This document shows positions 1 through 8,434 of a DNA stretch of 64,000 nucleotides, in pieces. The stretch comes from an uncultured Ruminococcus sp. (GTDB taxonomy: Bacteria; Bacillota; Clostridia; Oscillospirales; Ruminococcaceae). The first letter of the stretch is position 1; each line of letters begins with the position of its first letter. The position numbers were made by a program, and so were the translations under genes. Where the stretch lies: NCBI GenBank assembly GCA_910584195.1, contig CAJTYV010000011.1, forward strand, positions 29,863 to 93,862, written 5' to 3'. The notes beneath the pieces were generated by a model. It did no database searches. It had not been told where the DNA came from and was given only the letters and a program-made list of their open reading frames with translations.

Positions 1-1
1 A

Positions 2-487
2 TTTGTATTGCTTGCGTTCTGGTCTAAGAGAAGAAAGTACGATGGACAGCTTATACTTATGTACATGGCTTGGTACGGAGCGGAAAGATTCGTAGTTGAG
101 GGACTTCGCACAGACAGCCTTATGGTTGGCAGCATTCGCATATCTCAGCTTGTTTCGGCGGTTATTTTCATTGCTTCCGTGATACTTCAGATAGTTATAG
201 GGTTTAAGGTAAAGAGAGATCCCGAAAGCTTCGTGCTGTACGCTTCAACGGAGGAATCCCGGCTTATTATCGAAGAATCAAGAAGAAAAAGTATGGGCAT
301 GAAAGGCGTTGATGCCTATCGTTCCGATGAAGATGATGAAATAGGAATACTCGATGATGAGGACAACGATGGCGAAACGGAAGATCCCGATAACATTGAA
401 GATGACGATGAGATCGAACTTTCCGGCGATGAAAATGAAACAAAGGAAGATTTAAAGGAGGAAGATCAAAATGGCGCAGATAATTGA
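2..487 (+). CDS. lgt: Prolipoprotein diacylglyceryl transferase, C-terminal part (5' cut by window)
   Basis: The reading frame is open from the window edge, so the start lies upstream. The visible part holds the last Lgt membrane segments, including the family signature around GAERFVVEGLRTDS near the beginning. Lgt moves diacylglyceryl from phosphatidylglycerol to the lipobox cysteine of prelipoproteins in the cytoplasmic membrane. The protein then continues as a charged tail of about 80 residues, rich in Asp and Glu, which is unlike the usual short Lgt terminus. The stop overlaps the folD start by 17 bases, so the two are translationally close. Several lipoproteins in this window (11307, 21631, 52126) would be its substrates. 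Family call is firm; the function of the acidic tail is unknown. Confidence 0.85.
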   Translation, partial: FVLLAFWSKRRKYDGQLILMYMAWYGAERFVVEGLRTDSLMVGSIRISQLVSAVIFIASVILQIVIGFKVKRDPESFVLYASTEESRLIIEESRRKSMGMKGVDAYRSDEDDEIGILDDEDNDGETEDPDNIEDDDEIELSGDENETKEDLKEEDQNGADN

Positions 488-1328
488 TGGAAAAGCAGTT
501 TCAGCAGCGGTAAAAGCAGAGGTAGCAGCCGAAGCGGCAAAGCTTAAGGAGGAAAACGGTCTTAAGGTAGGACTTGCGGTTGTTATCGTGGGAAACGATT
601 CCGCTTCGAGGGTTTACGTAAACAATAAGAAAAAGGCATGCGAGGCGGTCGGATTTCAGTCGTTTGAATATGCTTTGGACGAAAGCACAACTCAGGAGCA
701 GCTTCTTGACCTTGTAAATGTTCTGAACCGTGACGACAGGGTAAACGGAATTCTCGTGCAGCTTCCTCTGCCTGAGCATATTGATGAAAAGGCGGTTATC
801 AACGCGATTTCTCCCGATAAAGATGTCGACGCTTTTCATCCTGTAAACGTTGGCAAGATAATGATAGGAGAATATTCTTTCCTGCCATGTACTCCTGCGG
901 GCGTTATGCGGCTTATCGAAAGCACAGGAGTTGATATTACAGGCAAGCAGTGCGTTGTTATAGGGCGTTCCAATATTGTGGGAAAACCGCAGGCTATGCT
1001 GCTTTTGCAGAAGAACGGAACGGTAACTGTTTGTCACTCCAAAACAAAAAATCTTAAAGAGATATGCCTTTCCGCTGATATACTGGTAGTTGCCATAGGT
1101 CGGGCAAAATTTGTTACGGGCGATATGATAAAAGAGGGTGCGGTAGTTATAGACGTTGGTATGGACAGAGACGAAAACGGCAAGCTTTGCGGCGATGTTG
1201 ATTTTGAATCAGCCGAAAAGACTGCCGGCTGGATAACTCCTGTTCCGGGCGGCGTAGGCCCTATGACGATTTCTATGCTTATGAAGAATACTCTCACGGC
1301 GGCGAAACAGCAGGCAGGCATTGAATAA
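471..1328 (+). CDS. folD: Bifunctional methylenetetrahydrofolate dehydrogenase/cyclohydrolase FolD
   Basis: A 285-residue cytosolic enzyme, the normal FolD length, that interconverts 5,10-methylene-, methenyl- and 10-formyl-tetrahydrofolate for purine and formyl-Met-tRNA synthesis. The sequence shows the YVNNKKKACEAVG segment with the catalytic lysine, the GILVQLPLP motif, the substrate-region DVDAFHPVN, the Rossmann GRSNIVGKP and the C-terminal PVPGGVGPMT signature. The ATG follows AAGGAGG closely and lies inside the end of lgt, so this start is well supported. Expression is probably coupled to lgt. Confidence 0.97.
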   Translation: MAQIIDGKAVSAAVKAEVAAEAAKLKEENGLKVGLAVVIVGNDSASRVYVNNKKKACEAVGFQSFEYALDESTTQEQLLDLVNVLNRDDRVNGILVQLPLPEHIDEKAVINAISPDKDVDAFHPVNVGKIMIGEYSFLPCTPAGVMRLIESTGVDITGKQCVVIGRSNIVGKPQAMLLLQKNGTVTVCHSKTKNLKEICLSADILVVAIGRAKFVTGDMIKEGAVVIDVGMDRDENGKLCGDVDFESAEKTAGWITPVPGGVGPMTISMLMKNTLTAAKQQAGIE

Positions 1329-1338
1329 GTCAGATTAA

Positions 1339-1512
1339 AGGCAGCGCCGCACAAAGCACGTCTTACGGCTTTGTATGTCATCTGTTTGCATATTTTTCGT
1401 CATCTTGCACAGAAATTCTTTGAAATATGACAGTATTTCTGCATCGTTTTTGTACGATCTGACAAAAAATCTGACTGCGTATCTGACGTACAAGTTCTAT
1501 GAGGCGCTGCCT
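1339..1512. repeat. Palindromic intergenic element (GGCAGC family), copy 1
   Basis: AGGCAGCGCC at 1339-1348 is matched by its exact inverse GGCGCTGCCT at 1503-1512, giving a 174-bp element between folD and the leftward CPBP gene. Its interior includes AATATGACAGTATTTC, a motif seen again near 55515 and 56510. Related ends occur at 18330, 43480, 52041 and 54461. The 88-codon frame crossing this stretch has no family resemblance and is not called. Confidence 0.6.
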
Positions 1513-1556
1513 AAAATGGAATGCAGGGTAGATCACGGTATATATCTATTGGCTGG

Positions 1557-1628
1557 TAAAAAAAGCATAAAAAAACAGTCCGTTGGACTGTTTTGTAAGA
1601 GGGAACGCTTTGCAAGAGAGCGTTCCCT
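1557..1628 (-). terminator. Double hairpin terminator for the CPBP gene
   Basis: Reading leftward from the CPBP stop, a 10-bp perfect stem (1600-1609 with 1619-1628) is followed by a second perfect 10-bp stem with a 3-base loop (1572-1594) and then a T-rich run on the minus strand. The second hairpin with its T tract is a classic intrinsic terminator. It may also stop folD transcripts from the other side. Confidence 0.75.
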
Positions 1629-1650
1629 TATGTTTTATTGAACTGATAAA

Positions 1651-2841
1651 CTACCTGCGCAGCAGTTTGTACGCTATATAAACGATCTGTATGGCTGCCG
1701 CGGCACAGAACGGCAGGGAAGTAAGCGCTGTGGAAGCTCCTCTGCGGGATTGATACGGAGTCGGGGACGGCAATACGTTTCCGTCCGAACGAAAAACGAA
1801 CAGCATTACCATTCCAAAAAGAGACGCAGCAAACAGCACGATCGTTGCTATGTAAGATAACATTGCTCCTTTATCTGCAAAAGAACTGAATATCGTTGAA
1901 AAGCTGTTGATAAATATGTGAACAACTATAGAAGGAATTATGGAATTGTGCCGCATTGTAATATGCGCCATAAAAACGCCTAAAAGAAACGCAAGTATGA
2001 ATTGCGGTATATTGCCGTGCGCCAGTCCGAAGAAAAAAGCGGAAGCGAATACAGCAAACCTCTGATTTGCCTTAGAAAAGACCTTAAGAAGCATTCCTCT
2101 GAACAACATTTCCTCGGTAATAGGAGCGATAATACAGGTATACATAGTTCCGAGGGCAAGCCCTAACGGAGATTCTCCCAGTCCGTCCTGATTTGTTATG
2201 CTTGTCAAATCAAATTTGTTCAGAATTGTTTCCACAAACGATCCCGAGTACACTGAAACAGTCCATATAAACAACGCTATGAGACAGTACTGTATCGCTT
2301 TGCCGAATGTATAATCTTTAGTTCGTATCAGGCTTGTATTTTTGTATCCTGCCCATTTCATACCGATAAATGTAAACGATACGTTGCATACCAGATATAT
2401 AACCATATTCAGAGCGACCAGAACCGATGAGCCGTATAGATAGTTATACAGCGTCAAGCTGTCCGCTTCGGGGTTCAGAAAGCGCATTATAAGCTGAATG
2501 CCGTTAACCAGTGCAATTGAAGCTAAAAAAGATGCGGCAAACTGAAATATCATGCACCAGCCTCCGATAGAATAGGATTTGCGGAGGTTTCGTCTTTCGG
2601 CAGCGTCGGGTTCTAAAGGAAGCTGATAGCCGGGTTCTCCGAGTCTCGGCTGAACTTCCGCATAGCTTTCGCTGTAATCCTTAAAGTCGGTTGGATTCCC
2701 GAAAGGAGCGTCTTTGTCGGCTGTCAGAGTTTTAATTATCTCTTGGTTTTTTTGATCCAGTTCACGGTTAAGCCGATATATCTCATGCTGAAGCGCCGCG
2801 ACTTCTGCACTGTGCTTATCGGGATTTATAATTTCTTCCAT
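1651..2841 (-). CDS. CPBP-family intramembrane metalloprotease with N-terminal coiled coil
   Basis: A 396-residue membrane protein. The CPBP (CAAX protease and bacteriocin-processing) core is visible as EEMLFRGMLL (Glu-Glu-x3-Arg), FGLAHGN and the later VVHIFINS His motif, which together form the metal site in this family. The first 45 residues are a charged heptad-rich coiled coil rather than membrane, followed by about eight hydrophobic segments. Known CPBP proteins process prenylated proteins, bacteriocins or signalling peptides; the substrate here is unknown. It follows the ybaK gene at a gap of about 65 bases and has its own ribosome site, and it ends the leftward block with a double hairpin. 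Confidence 0.85.
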   Translation of the reverse strand: MEEIINPDKHSAEVAALQHEIYRLNRELDQKNQEIIKTLTADKDAPFGNPTDFKDYSESYAEVQPRLGEPGYQLPLEPDAAERRNLRKSYSIGGWCMIFQFAASFLASIALVNGIQLIMRFLNPEADSLTLYNYLYGSSVLVALNMVIYLVCNVSFTFIGMKWAGYKNTSLIRTKDYTFGKAIQYCLIALFIWTVSVYSGSFVETILNKFDLTSITNQDGLGESPLGLALGTMYTCIIAPITEEMLFRGMLLKVFSKANQRFAVFASAFFFGLAHGNIPQFILAFLLGVFMAHITMRHNSIIPSIVVHIFINSFSTIFSSFADKGAMLSYIATIVLFAASLFGMVMLFVFRSDGNVLPSPTPYQSRRGASTALTSLPFCAAAAIQIVYIAYKLLRR

Positions 2842-2907
2842 ATCGTTACTCCTTATTTATAACCACAGACGATGTCCACCGTCTCTTAGGCGGCGAACAT
2901 CTTTATA

Positions 2908-2936
2908 TTCAGTCGGAGACACGCTCTCCGACTGAA
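2908..2936. other. 12-bp perfect hairpin spanning the ybaK stop
   Basis: TTCAGTCGGAGA at 2908-2919 pairs exactly with TCTCCGACTGAA at 2925-2936 across a five-base loop. The stop codon of the deacylase gene lies inside the left arm. No T run follows on the minus strand, so it is more likely an mRNA stabiliser, processing site or weak pause than a normal terminator. A second inverted repeat (CGGCTTACTGCCGTAAGCCG) lies just beside it at 2939-2958. Confidence 0.5.
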
Positions 2937-3451
2937 TCCGGCTTACTGCCGTAAGCCGTCTGCTTGTTGAAAGCAGAGCTTTGAATGCTGCTGAATTTTC
3001 CGTTTATCGCATTGACGAGCAGGGTGGGAGAAAGTCTTATCTGTGTGCCGATGCGTCCGCCGCTGATGTAGAAAAGCTCCATGTTTTCAGCGGAATCGTG
3101 TATAACGGTCATGAACTGTTTTTTCATTCCGATAGGCGTACAGCCGCCGCGGACATATCCTGTAATTTTTGTAATATCTTTTACGGCAATAAGCTCTACG
3201 GATTTTTCGTTAACGCTTTTGGCTGATTTTTTCAGGTCGAGCTCCTCCGCCACAGGCAGCAAAAAGCAATAATAAGTTCCCGATTTGCCGCGGGCGACAA
3301 GCGTTTTGAAAGTTTCCTCCAAAGGCTGACCGAGTTTTTCGGCAGTATGTATACCGTCAATAAATTCATCGCATTGGTATGTCTGGACGGTATATTCAAT
3401 ACCGCACTTTTCCAGAAACCGCATTGCGTTGGTTTTTGTTTCTTTAGCCAT
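2909..3451 (-). CDS. ybaK: Cys-tRNA(Pro)/Cys-tRNA(Cys) deacylase, YbaK/EbsC family
   Basis: About 180 residues of the YbaK fold, which removes Cys mischarged onto tRNA(Pro) in trans. Visible family features are TLVARGKSGTYYCFLLPV, the lysine-bearing KSVNEKS segment, TGYVRGGCTPIGMKK and the C-terminal GRIGTQIRLSP. The ATG at 3451 is preferred because GGAGGG lies nine bases upstream; a GTG two codons earlier is too close to it. The gene overlaps queH by eight bases, so they are cotranscribed. The last 20 or so residues pass through an intergenic-looking inverted repeat and differ from the family end. Confidence 0.92.
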   Translation of the reverse strand: MAKETKTNAMRFLEKCGIEYTVQTYQCDEFIDGIHTAEKLGQPLEETFKTLVARGKSGTYYCFLLPVAEELDLKKSAKSVNEKSVELIAVKDITKITGYVRGGCTPIGMKKQFMTVIHDSAENMELFYISGGRIGTQIRLSPTLLVNAINGKFSSIQSSAFNKQTAYGSKPDSVGERVSD

Positions 3452-4061
3452 TTTCACTTGCCCTCCTGCTGAAAATGCAGCCGCAGTAATTCTGACGGTA
3501 TAAATTATATTTTCGTGATAATTCTATAGAATGTTTGTAACCGTCATGCTTTTTAAAGTCCGAGAAAAGGTAAGGAACGCCGAGTTCCGCGGACAATCTG
3601 CCGCCGCATTCGTTTATGTATGTACAGTCTTTGTGCGGACTTATCGTCAGAGTCGTTGTAAAAAAATCCAATCCCAGCTTTTTCGCAAGTCCACCTGTTT
3701 TACGCAGACGATACTCTATACACCTGCGGCAGCGTTCTCCTCGTTCGGGAAGCTCTTCGAAACCGCGGGCAAGTTCGTAAAAGGGATTTGGGTCGTAGTC
3801 CTCGTCGATCAGATCTAACGAAAGCTCCAGCTCCGAAATAAGCCGTTTAAGCTCGCTTTTACGGAATTCGTATTCGTTTTCCGGAGCGATATTCGGGTTG
3901 CAGAAATAAACGGTTATATCAAAATATTCATATAGATAAAGCAGAGTATGACTGCTGCACGGAGCACAGCAGGCGTGAAGCATCAGGCTCGGTTTTTTTC
4001 CGGTTTTTTTTAGTTCGGCAATTTTTTCGTCAAGAAGTCTGCCATAATTTATTTTCTGCAT
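3444..4061 (-). CDS. queH: Epoxyqueuosine reductase QueH
   Basis: A 205-residue protein of the DUF208/QueH family, which carries out the last step of queuosine formation on tRNA (epoxyqueuosine to queuosine) in bacteria lacking cobalamin-dependent QueG. The metal-binding cysteines are visible: HACCAPCSSH near residue 30, GERCRRCIEYRL near 110 and YCGCIFS near 195. Its start overlaps the ricT stop by one base (TAATG) and its end overlaps ybaK. It complements the preQ1 operon at 31.3-34.2 kb, though the two loci are 27 kb apart. Confidence 0.93.
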   Translation of the reverse strand: MQKINYGRLLDEKIAELKKTGKKPSLMLHACCAPCSSHTLLYLYEYFDITVYFCNPNIAPENEYEFRKSELKRLISELELSLDLIDEDYDPNPFYELARGFEELPERGERCRRCIEYRLRKTGGLAKKLGLDFFTTTLTISPHKDCTYINECGGRLSAELGVPYLFSDFKKHDGYKHSIELSRKYNLYRQNYCGCIFSRRASENG

Positions 4062-4927
4062 TATTTGTCCTCAAGATTTTTCAATGCGCGCAGTTCTTCT
4101 TTGTTCAGTTTTATTTCTGCGTCCTTCAATAGCTTTACCTCTCCGCGGTCAAGAGTCAGGGGGACTTCTGATTTTTCAGTCTTTACACGTAATTTTCCGG
4201 TTATAAGATTAACGTCTACAACTTTGCCTTTGTCTCCTTCGGGGGTAACCACCAGCGCGCCGATTTTTGGTGTGATCTTCAGCAAAGCCTCGTAAGCGGA
4301 CTGTTCGTTTTTAAGACAGCACATAAGACGTCCGCACGTACCCGAAATTTTTGTCGGATTAAGGGAAAGCCCTTGTTCCTTAGCCATTTTTATAGAAACG
4401 GGATTGAAATCTCCCATATGAGCCTTACAGCAGAATTCGCGTCCGCAGATGCCGAGACCGCCAAGTATTTTCGCTTCATCACGCACTCCTATTTGTCTGA
4501 GTTCGATACGCGTGCGGAATATTGCCGCCAGATCTTTGACAAGCTCGCGGAAATCTATGCGGTTTTCGGCAGTAAAATAAAAAAGCAGCTTATTATTGTC
4601 GAAAGTGCATTCAACGTCGATAAGATTCATTTTCAATTTTCTTGCCGTAATTTTCTCCTGACAGATACGGAACGCCTCTTGCTCTCGTATTTTGTTTTTT
4701 TCAACAATTTTAAGGTCGTTGGGGTCAGCTTTGCGAATTATAGGTTTCAGAGGAGCTGTAACTGCGCTGTCGTCAAGCTCGCGGTTGCCGAGAACGACCT
4801 CTCCACATTCGATTCCCCTTATAGTTTCCACTATAGCGTGGTCGCCCGAATCAAGCTTGATGCTTCCGGGTGAAAAGTAATATATTTTACCTGCTTTTTT
4901 AAAGCGTATACCTACTATTTCTTTCAT
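4061..4927 (-). CDS. ricT: PSP1-domain regulatory iron-sulfur protein RicT (YaaT)
   Basis: A 288-residue PSP1-domain protein. The core is marked by RTRIELRQIGVRDEAK, GLGICGREFCCK and ISGTCGRLMCCL; the conserved cysteines are those that hold Fe-S clusters in B. subtilis YaaT, which acts with YmcA and YlbF in RNase Y control and development. Location next to holB is the usual Firmicute arrangement. A good AAGGAG site precedes the ATG. A 148-base gap separates it from holB upstream; I see no strong promoter there. Confidence 0.92.
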   Translation of the reverse strand: MKEIVGIRFKKAGKIYYFSPGSIKLDSGDHAIVETIRGIECGEVVLGNRELDDSAVTAPLKPIIRKADPNDLKIVEKNKIREQEAFRICQEKITARKLKMNLIDVECTFDNNKLLFYFTAENRIDFRELVKDLAAIFRTRIELRQIGVRDEAKILGGLGICGREFCCKAHMGDFNPVSIKMAKEQGLSLNPTKISGTCGRLMCCLKNEQSAYEALLKITPKIGALVVTPEGDKGKVVDVNLITGKLRVKTEKSEVPLTLDRGEVKLLKDAEIKLNKEELRALKNLEDK

Positions 4928-5075
4928 TTTTTGCTCCTTTATTTATTGTCAAAAGGTGATACCCTTTGCATTAAGTTAATTCAATTTTGCAGCAGCGGTA
5001 TGCCGTGACGTTCGGAGACGCTGACTTCGCTTAAGGAACAATGTCCCATTAGAGGCTGCCTGGAATTAGCGTCAA

Positions 5076-6059
5076 TTATCCTAATATCTGCATAATTTCG
5101 GCGCAGATTCCTGCCATAACGAGAGGTGCGCTGACATTTGCTTCGACCGCACGCCAAGCGCGTTCTATGACATCGTGAATATTCATAGCCTGATAAATAG
5201 TTATCATTCCCGAAAGTTTTTCTGCCGCGTCTTTGAAGCAGCCTATAGTTTTAGCTTTGCGGTCGCGTCCGAGTACAGCCGCATCACGTATGAGCCGGTC
5301 TGTCATGGTAAGGATCTCTCGAATATCGCCGCGTCCGTTTCCGATGGCATAAAACGCCGCGTTAAGTTCGTATTCGTCTCTTCTTATTATACTATTTGCG
5401 ATGCGTTTTGTCAAATCCACCTGACCGCGAAGCTTTTCATTGACTATATAATCGGTACATCTTCCTATATTTCCGTGAAAGCAGGCTATTGCCTCCGCAG
5501 TCTCTTCACGGCTGAATCCGCTTTCAATAAGAGAAGCTTCGGCTTCTTCTTCAGTGCATACGGATACTCCGAAGCACACGCATCTTGAAATAATAGTCGG
5601 AAGAAATTCGTTTTTTGATTCTGCCGTAAAAATAAAGTAGGCATAGGAAGGCGGTTCTTCGATAAGCTTCAGAAGAGCGTTTTGAGCCTGAGTGTTCATG
5701 TTTCGGCAGTCGCGGAAAATATATACTTTCCTTGCCGTGTTATTGTTGGGTTTTATGCTTGCATCACTGTTTACCGAACGTGCGATTCGGACGGAATAGC
5801 CTTCAAGCTTGCCTTCGGTAGGTACGTAAGTTACATCGGGATGAAATCCTGCCGCAACGTTTCGGCATGCTGAACACTTTCCGCATGGGACGCCGTTTAC
5901 GGGCGATTCGCAAAGCAGCTGGGAGGTATAGTAGTCCGCCATAAGCTTTCTTCCGCTGCCTTTTTCGCCGTAAAAAATCACAGATTGGGCGAGCCGTCCG
6001 CTTTTACGCATATTATTGAGAGTTCCCAACAGATATTGGTTTCCGTAAATTTTTTTCAT
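5076..6059 (-). CDS. holB: DNA polymerase III delta-prime subunit
   Basis: A 327-residue AAA+ clamp-loader subunit. The Walker-A-like GEKGSGRK is near residue 33, the zinc module has CGKCSACRN near 80, and NALLKLIEEPP and LPTIISRC match the delta-prime/gamma signatures. It loads the sliding clamp in the replicative polymerase. It lies between the decarboxylase and ricT genes, the common Firmicute order (decarboxylase - tmk - holB - ricT), but here no thymidylate kinase gene separates it from the decarboxylase. Confidence 0.92.
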   Translation of the reverse strand: MKKIYGNQYLLGTLNNMRKSGRLAQSVIFYGEKGSGRKLMADYYTSQLLCESPVNGVPCGKCSACRNVAAGFHPDVTYVPTEGKLEGYSVRIARSVNSDASIKPNNNTARKVYIFRDCRNMNTQAQNALLKLIEEPPSYAYFIFTAESKNEFLPTIISRCVCFGVSVCTEEEAEASLIESGFSREETAEAIACFHGNIGRCTDYIVNEKLRGQVDLTKRIANSIIRRDEYELNAAFYAIGNGRGDIREILTMTDRLIRDAAVLGRDRKAKTIGCFKDAAEKLSGMITIYQAMNIHDVIERAWRAVEANVSAPLVMAGICAEIMQILG

Positions 6060-6098
6060 AATTTTTACCTCATTATGAGCTTAGAGCAGATTCTTATT

Positions 6099-7430
6099 TT
6101 ATTTTACCACATTTACGCTTGAAATGCCATAGCTTTTAAAAATATTTATGCAGTTTTCATCTATTATTTCTCCGCTGGCAGCTATTGGTATGGCAGGAGG
6201 GCATGGAACCTTTACCGAAGCGCATATCCTGCCGTTTGCGTTTTCTGCCTGTATTTCCTCGCAGGGAGAGAATGCCGCCTCCCTTATGCTCATAGCTTTT
6301 TTCGGAAGCATCGGAACGGCTCTTATCGTTTGACGAGTCTTTTTTTCAGCAGAATCAAGGGCATTTAAGAGCTTTTTGCCGAGACTGCAAAAATCCTCAG
6401 CTCTGTTAACGGGCGACATGAGCAGAATAAGCGTATCTTTATCTGCATATTCGCATTCCGCACCGTTTTTCCGCAGAAGTTCAGCAAGCTCGCTGCCGTT
6501 GTAACCGCTTTCAGCAGCTTTAACAGCAATGTGGAACGGCTCTCCCTCGGCGAATATAAGACGGTCGGAGAAACTGAGGCGGAAATCGTGGATATACCGC
6601 AGATTTACGTCTATATCATGTTTTATGCGTTTCTCTATATAAACATTGCACAGGTCGAGAGACATCATAATGAGATAAGACGGACTGGTGGACGCAAACA
6701 TGCTCATTGACTGCTTGATAACGGGTTTATATTTTTCATCCGCCACATGCAGAACAGCTGCCCCTGTAAGAGCAGGCAGCATTTTATGTGCGGAATCGCA
6801 GCACATATCTGCGCCGAGAGCAATAGGGTGCAGGCTTTTAGGAAAAAAGTGAAGATGCGCGCCGTGAGCGTTGTCAACGAGAAGAAGCGCGCCGTATCTG
6901 CGGCAAAGCTCGGAAAGTGCGGGAATATCGGCAAGTCTGCCCGTATAATCGGGAGATGTCACATAAAAACAGGCATTCGGAGTTTCGGCAAGAACTGTTT
7001 CGACAAGGGAGAGATCGAGAGTTCCCGACAAAATTCCGCTTGTGTAATCGGGCATTATCCATTTAACGTCAAGATCAAGGAGGGCGCAGGCGTTGAGGAA
7101 TGCGCGGTGGACATTGCGGACGGCGATGATACGGCGGTTTTCAAGCTTCATAGCTCCGAGCATAGCCTGAATGCAGTTTGTAGAGCCGCCTGCCGAAAAT
7201 ACCGCCGCACCCGATCCGTAAAGACGCGCGGTGTTTTTTTCGCTTTCAAGAATAATGCCGTTAGCTTCGAAAAGGCTGTCAGCGCCTTTTATTTCGGTAA
7301 TATCGTACTTGTACGCGTTGTCCGCTGTAATACCAAACGGCGGTATCCCCTTGTGACCGGGCATATGTCCCCTTAAAATATCCGAATTACCGTAATATCG
7401 CAAAAAGTTATAAATAGGCGCATTCATCAT
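6099..7430 (-). CDS. Orn/Lys/Arg decarboxylase-family PLP enzyme
   Basis: A 443-residue fold-type-I PLP enzyme of the short Firmicute decarboxylase group (as B. subtilis YaaO/SpeA). Seen are LRGHMPGHKG at the start, the PLP-phosphate region GSTNCIQAML, DYTGRLADI, the cofactor Asp in LLVDNAHGAHL and the Schiff-base lysine in CDSAHKMLPALTG. The exact substrate among Lys, Arg and Orn cannot be read from the sequence. ATG at 7430 is chosen: GAGGAGAAAT lies directly upstream and the codon overlaps the preceding stop as ATGA. It therefore shares a transcript with the HTH gene. Confidence 0.88.
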   Translation of the reverse strand: MMNAPIYNFLRYYGNSDILRGHMPGHKGIPPFGITADNAYKYDITEIKGADSLFEANGIILESEKNTARLYGSGAAVFSAGGSTNCIQAMLGAMKLENRRIIAVRNVHRAFLNACALLDLDVKWIMPDYTSGILSGTLDLSLVETVLAETPNACFYVTSPDYTGRLADIPALSELCRRYGALLLVDNAHGAHLHFFPKSLHPIALGADMCCDSAHKMLPALTGAAVLHVADEKYKPVIKQSMSMFASTSPSYLIMMSLDLCNVYIEKRIKHDIDVNLRYIHDFRLSFSDRLIFAEGEPFHIAVKAAESGYNGSELAELLRKNGAECEYADKDTLILLMSPVNRAEDFCSLGKKLLNALDSAEKKTRQTIRAVPMLPKKAMSIREAAFSPCEEIQAENANGRICASVKVPCPPAIPIAASGEIIDENCINIFKSYGISSVNVVK

Positions 7431-7726
7431 ATTTCTCCTCTTATATAATATTTCATAAATCTGAAAATTTTTTTTCTTGCTCTCGCCATGACTGCAGAGA
7501 CTGCCTGTACAGTTATTCCGCATCGTTCGGCTATCTCTTTTGTATCGAGCTTCTTAAAATAGTATAGCATAATTATTTCGGTTTGTCTCGCTGTCAGTTC
7601 ATTTTTAATAATATTTAACAATATATTTCGTCTTTTGCTTCCGTTATCGATTTCCCCAAGCAGACAGCGTATACTCTCGTCAAATTCTCCTGTGCTTGTG
7701 TCACGGTAGCTGTTTCGTCTTGCCAA
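7427..7726 (-). CDS. Small sigma-70 region-4-like HTH protein
   Basis: A 99-residue protein whose centre reads as a sigma region 4 helix-turn-helix (ELTARQTEIIMLYYFKKL then DTKEIAERCGITVQAVSAVM), with basic ARARKKIFRFMKYY after it. There is no region 2, so it is not a full sigma factor; it may be a DNA-binding regulator. TTG is the likely start, because a long run of G (AAGGGGGGG) lies six bases before it. It sits between a small charged protein and the decarboxylase, four-base overlapped with the latter. It could be autoregulatory through the dyad at 8098-8140, which is inference. Confidence 0.75.
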   Translation of the reverse strand: MARRNSYRDTSTGEFDESIRCLLGEIDNGSKRRNILLNIIKNELTARQTEIIMLYYFKKLDTKEIAERCGITVQAVSAVMARARKKIFRFMKYYIRGEI

Positions 7727-7831
7727 TATATTCCCCCCCTTGCGTCAAAAAATGTTCTATATTAAGTAAAACGATGTTTGTTTATTTCAGAATCCGCTTG
7801 TATCAAGTGGTAACTACATATGCGCAGCGTG

Positions 7832-8068
7832 TTATGTGGAGATATTCTTATTGTGAAGCGCTTTTGAAAGCAGTGTAAGGTGAACTATTATTTCGTGCAT
7901 TTCGTTATATTCGGTGTAGAGCAAACGTATTCGGCGGTCAAGGTCCAAATCCTTAACAATATTGTTTTTGCCTTGGGATTTCAGCGTTCTTCTTTGAATA
8001 AGAAGTTCCCCTATGCGTTTTTTAGCCATTATGCAGCTTACTTTATAGCCGTTTATAAGGTTATTCAT
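7832..8068 (-). CDS. Small charged helical protein, unknown
   Basis: A 78-residue protein I do not recognise. It is predicted largely helical, with a basic middle (AKKRIGELLIQRRTLKSQGK) and alternating charged heptads after it, suggesting a coiled coil. The start at 8068 is supported by AGGAGG six bases upstream; the longer frame to 8131 would begin inside the operator dyad. It is the first gene of the leftward block and 105 bases ahead of the HTH gene. No enzymatic motif is seen. Confidence 0.65.
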   Translation of the reverse strand: MNNLINGYKVSCIMAKKRIGELLIQRRTLKSQGKNNIVKDLDLDRRIRLLYTEYNEMHEIIVHLTLLSKALHNKNIST

Positions 8069-8097
8069 ATACAATGCCTCCTCGTGAACCATTTGGC

Positions 8098-8140
8098 GGT
8101 TGAAATGTATTCTACTATTATTGTAGAACATATTTCAACC
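8098..8140. promoter_or_regulatory. 43-bp operator-like dyad
   Basis: Two 18-base arms (8098-8115 and 8123-8140) match at 16 of 18 positions around a 7-base centre; the right arm read on the minus strand begins GGTTGAAATATGTTCTAC. The dyad covers the -10 box and most of the spacer of the minus-strand promoter at 8120-8148, so a protein bound here would block transcription of the small protein, HTH and decarboxylase genes. Confidence 0.7.
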
Positions 8141-8148
8141 AAAGTCAA
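8120..8148 (-). promoter_or_regulatory. SigA-type promoter for the 8068-6099 operon
   Basis: On the minus strand TTGACT, a 17-base spacer and TACAAT, about 50 bases before the first start codon. Overlapped by the dyad at 8098-8140. Confidence 0.7.
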
Positions 8149-8238
8149 TAGGCAGTGAAATATTTTTATTTTTTAATTATTTAAAACAAAGTTCTATAAA
8201 TCATATCAAAAAAATCCACTTATTTTGCAAAAAATCCA

Positions 8239-8267
8239 TTGACAAACCGTAAAATAAATGTTAAAAT
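8239..8267 (+). promoter_or_regulatory. SigA-type promoter of the GH74 gene
   Basis: TTGACA, a 17-base spacer and TAAAAT. It implies a leader of about 160 bases before the GH74 start, AT-rich with a short inverted repeat near 8370; no known riboswitch was recognised in it. Confidence 0.75.
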
Positions 8268-8434
8268 ATACATGAAGAATATTAAGCATATTATTTAATC
8301 AAATATTAAATATCTATAAACAGATTAATTCATGCAACTAATATTGCCGAATTCTAATAATCAGGTTATAAGGTATGAGCCGTACCCTCTCTGTGCGGCA
8401 ATGCCAAAAATAAATACTACAGGAGGAAACACAA

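Noticed and set aside
1375..1641. 88-codon frame after folD
   Set aside because: It lies across a palindromic element and a terminator, and has no ribosome site.
6747..7376. 209-codon open frame opposite the decarboxylase
   Set aside because: Antisense to a full PLP enzyme with all motifs present; no independent support.
7427..8068. Prophage remnant suggested by the small HTH and coiled proteins
   Set aside because: No integrase, attachment site or other phage gene is near, and the pair is joined to housekeeping genes.
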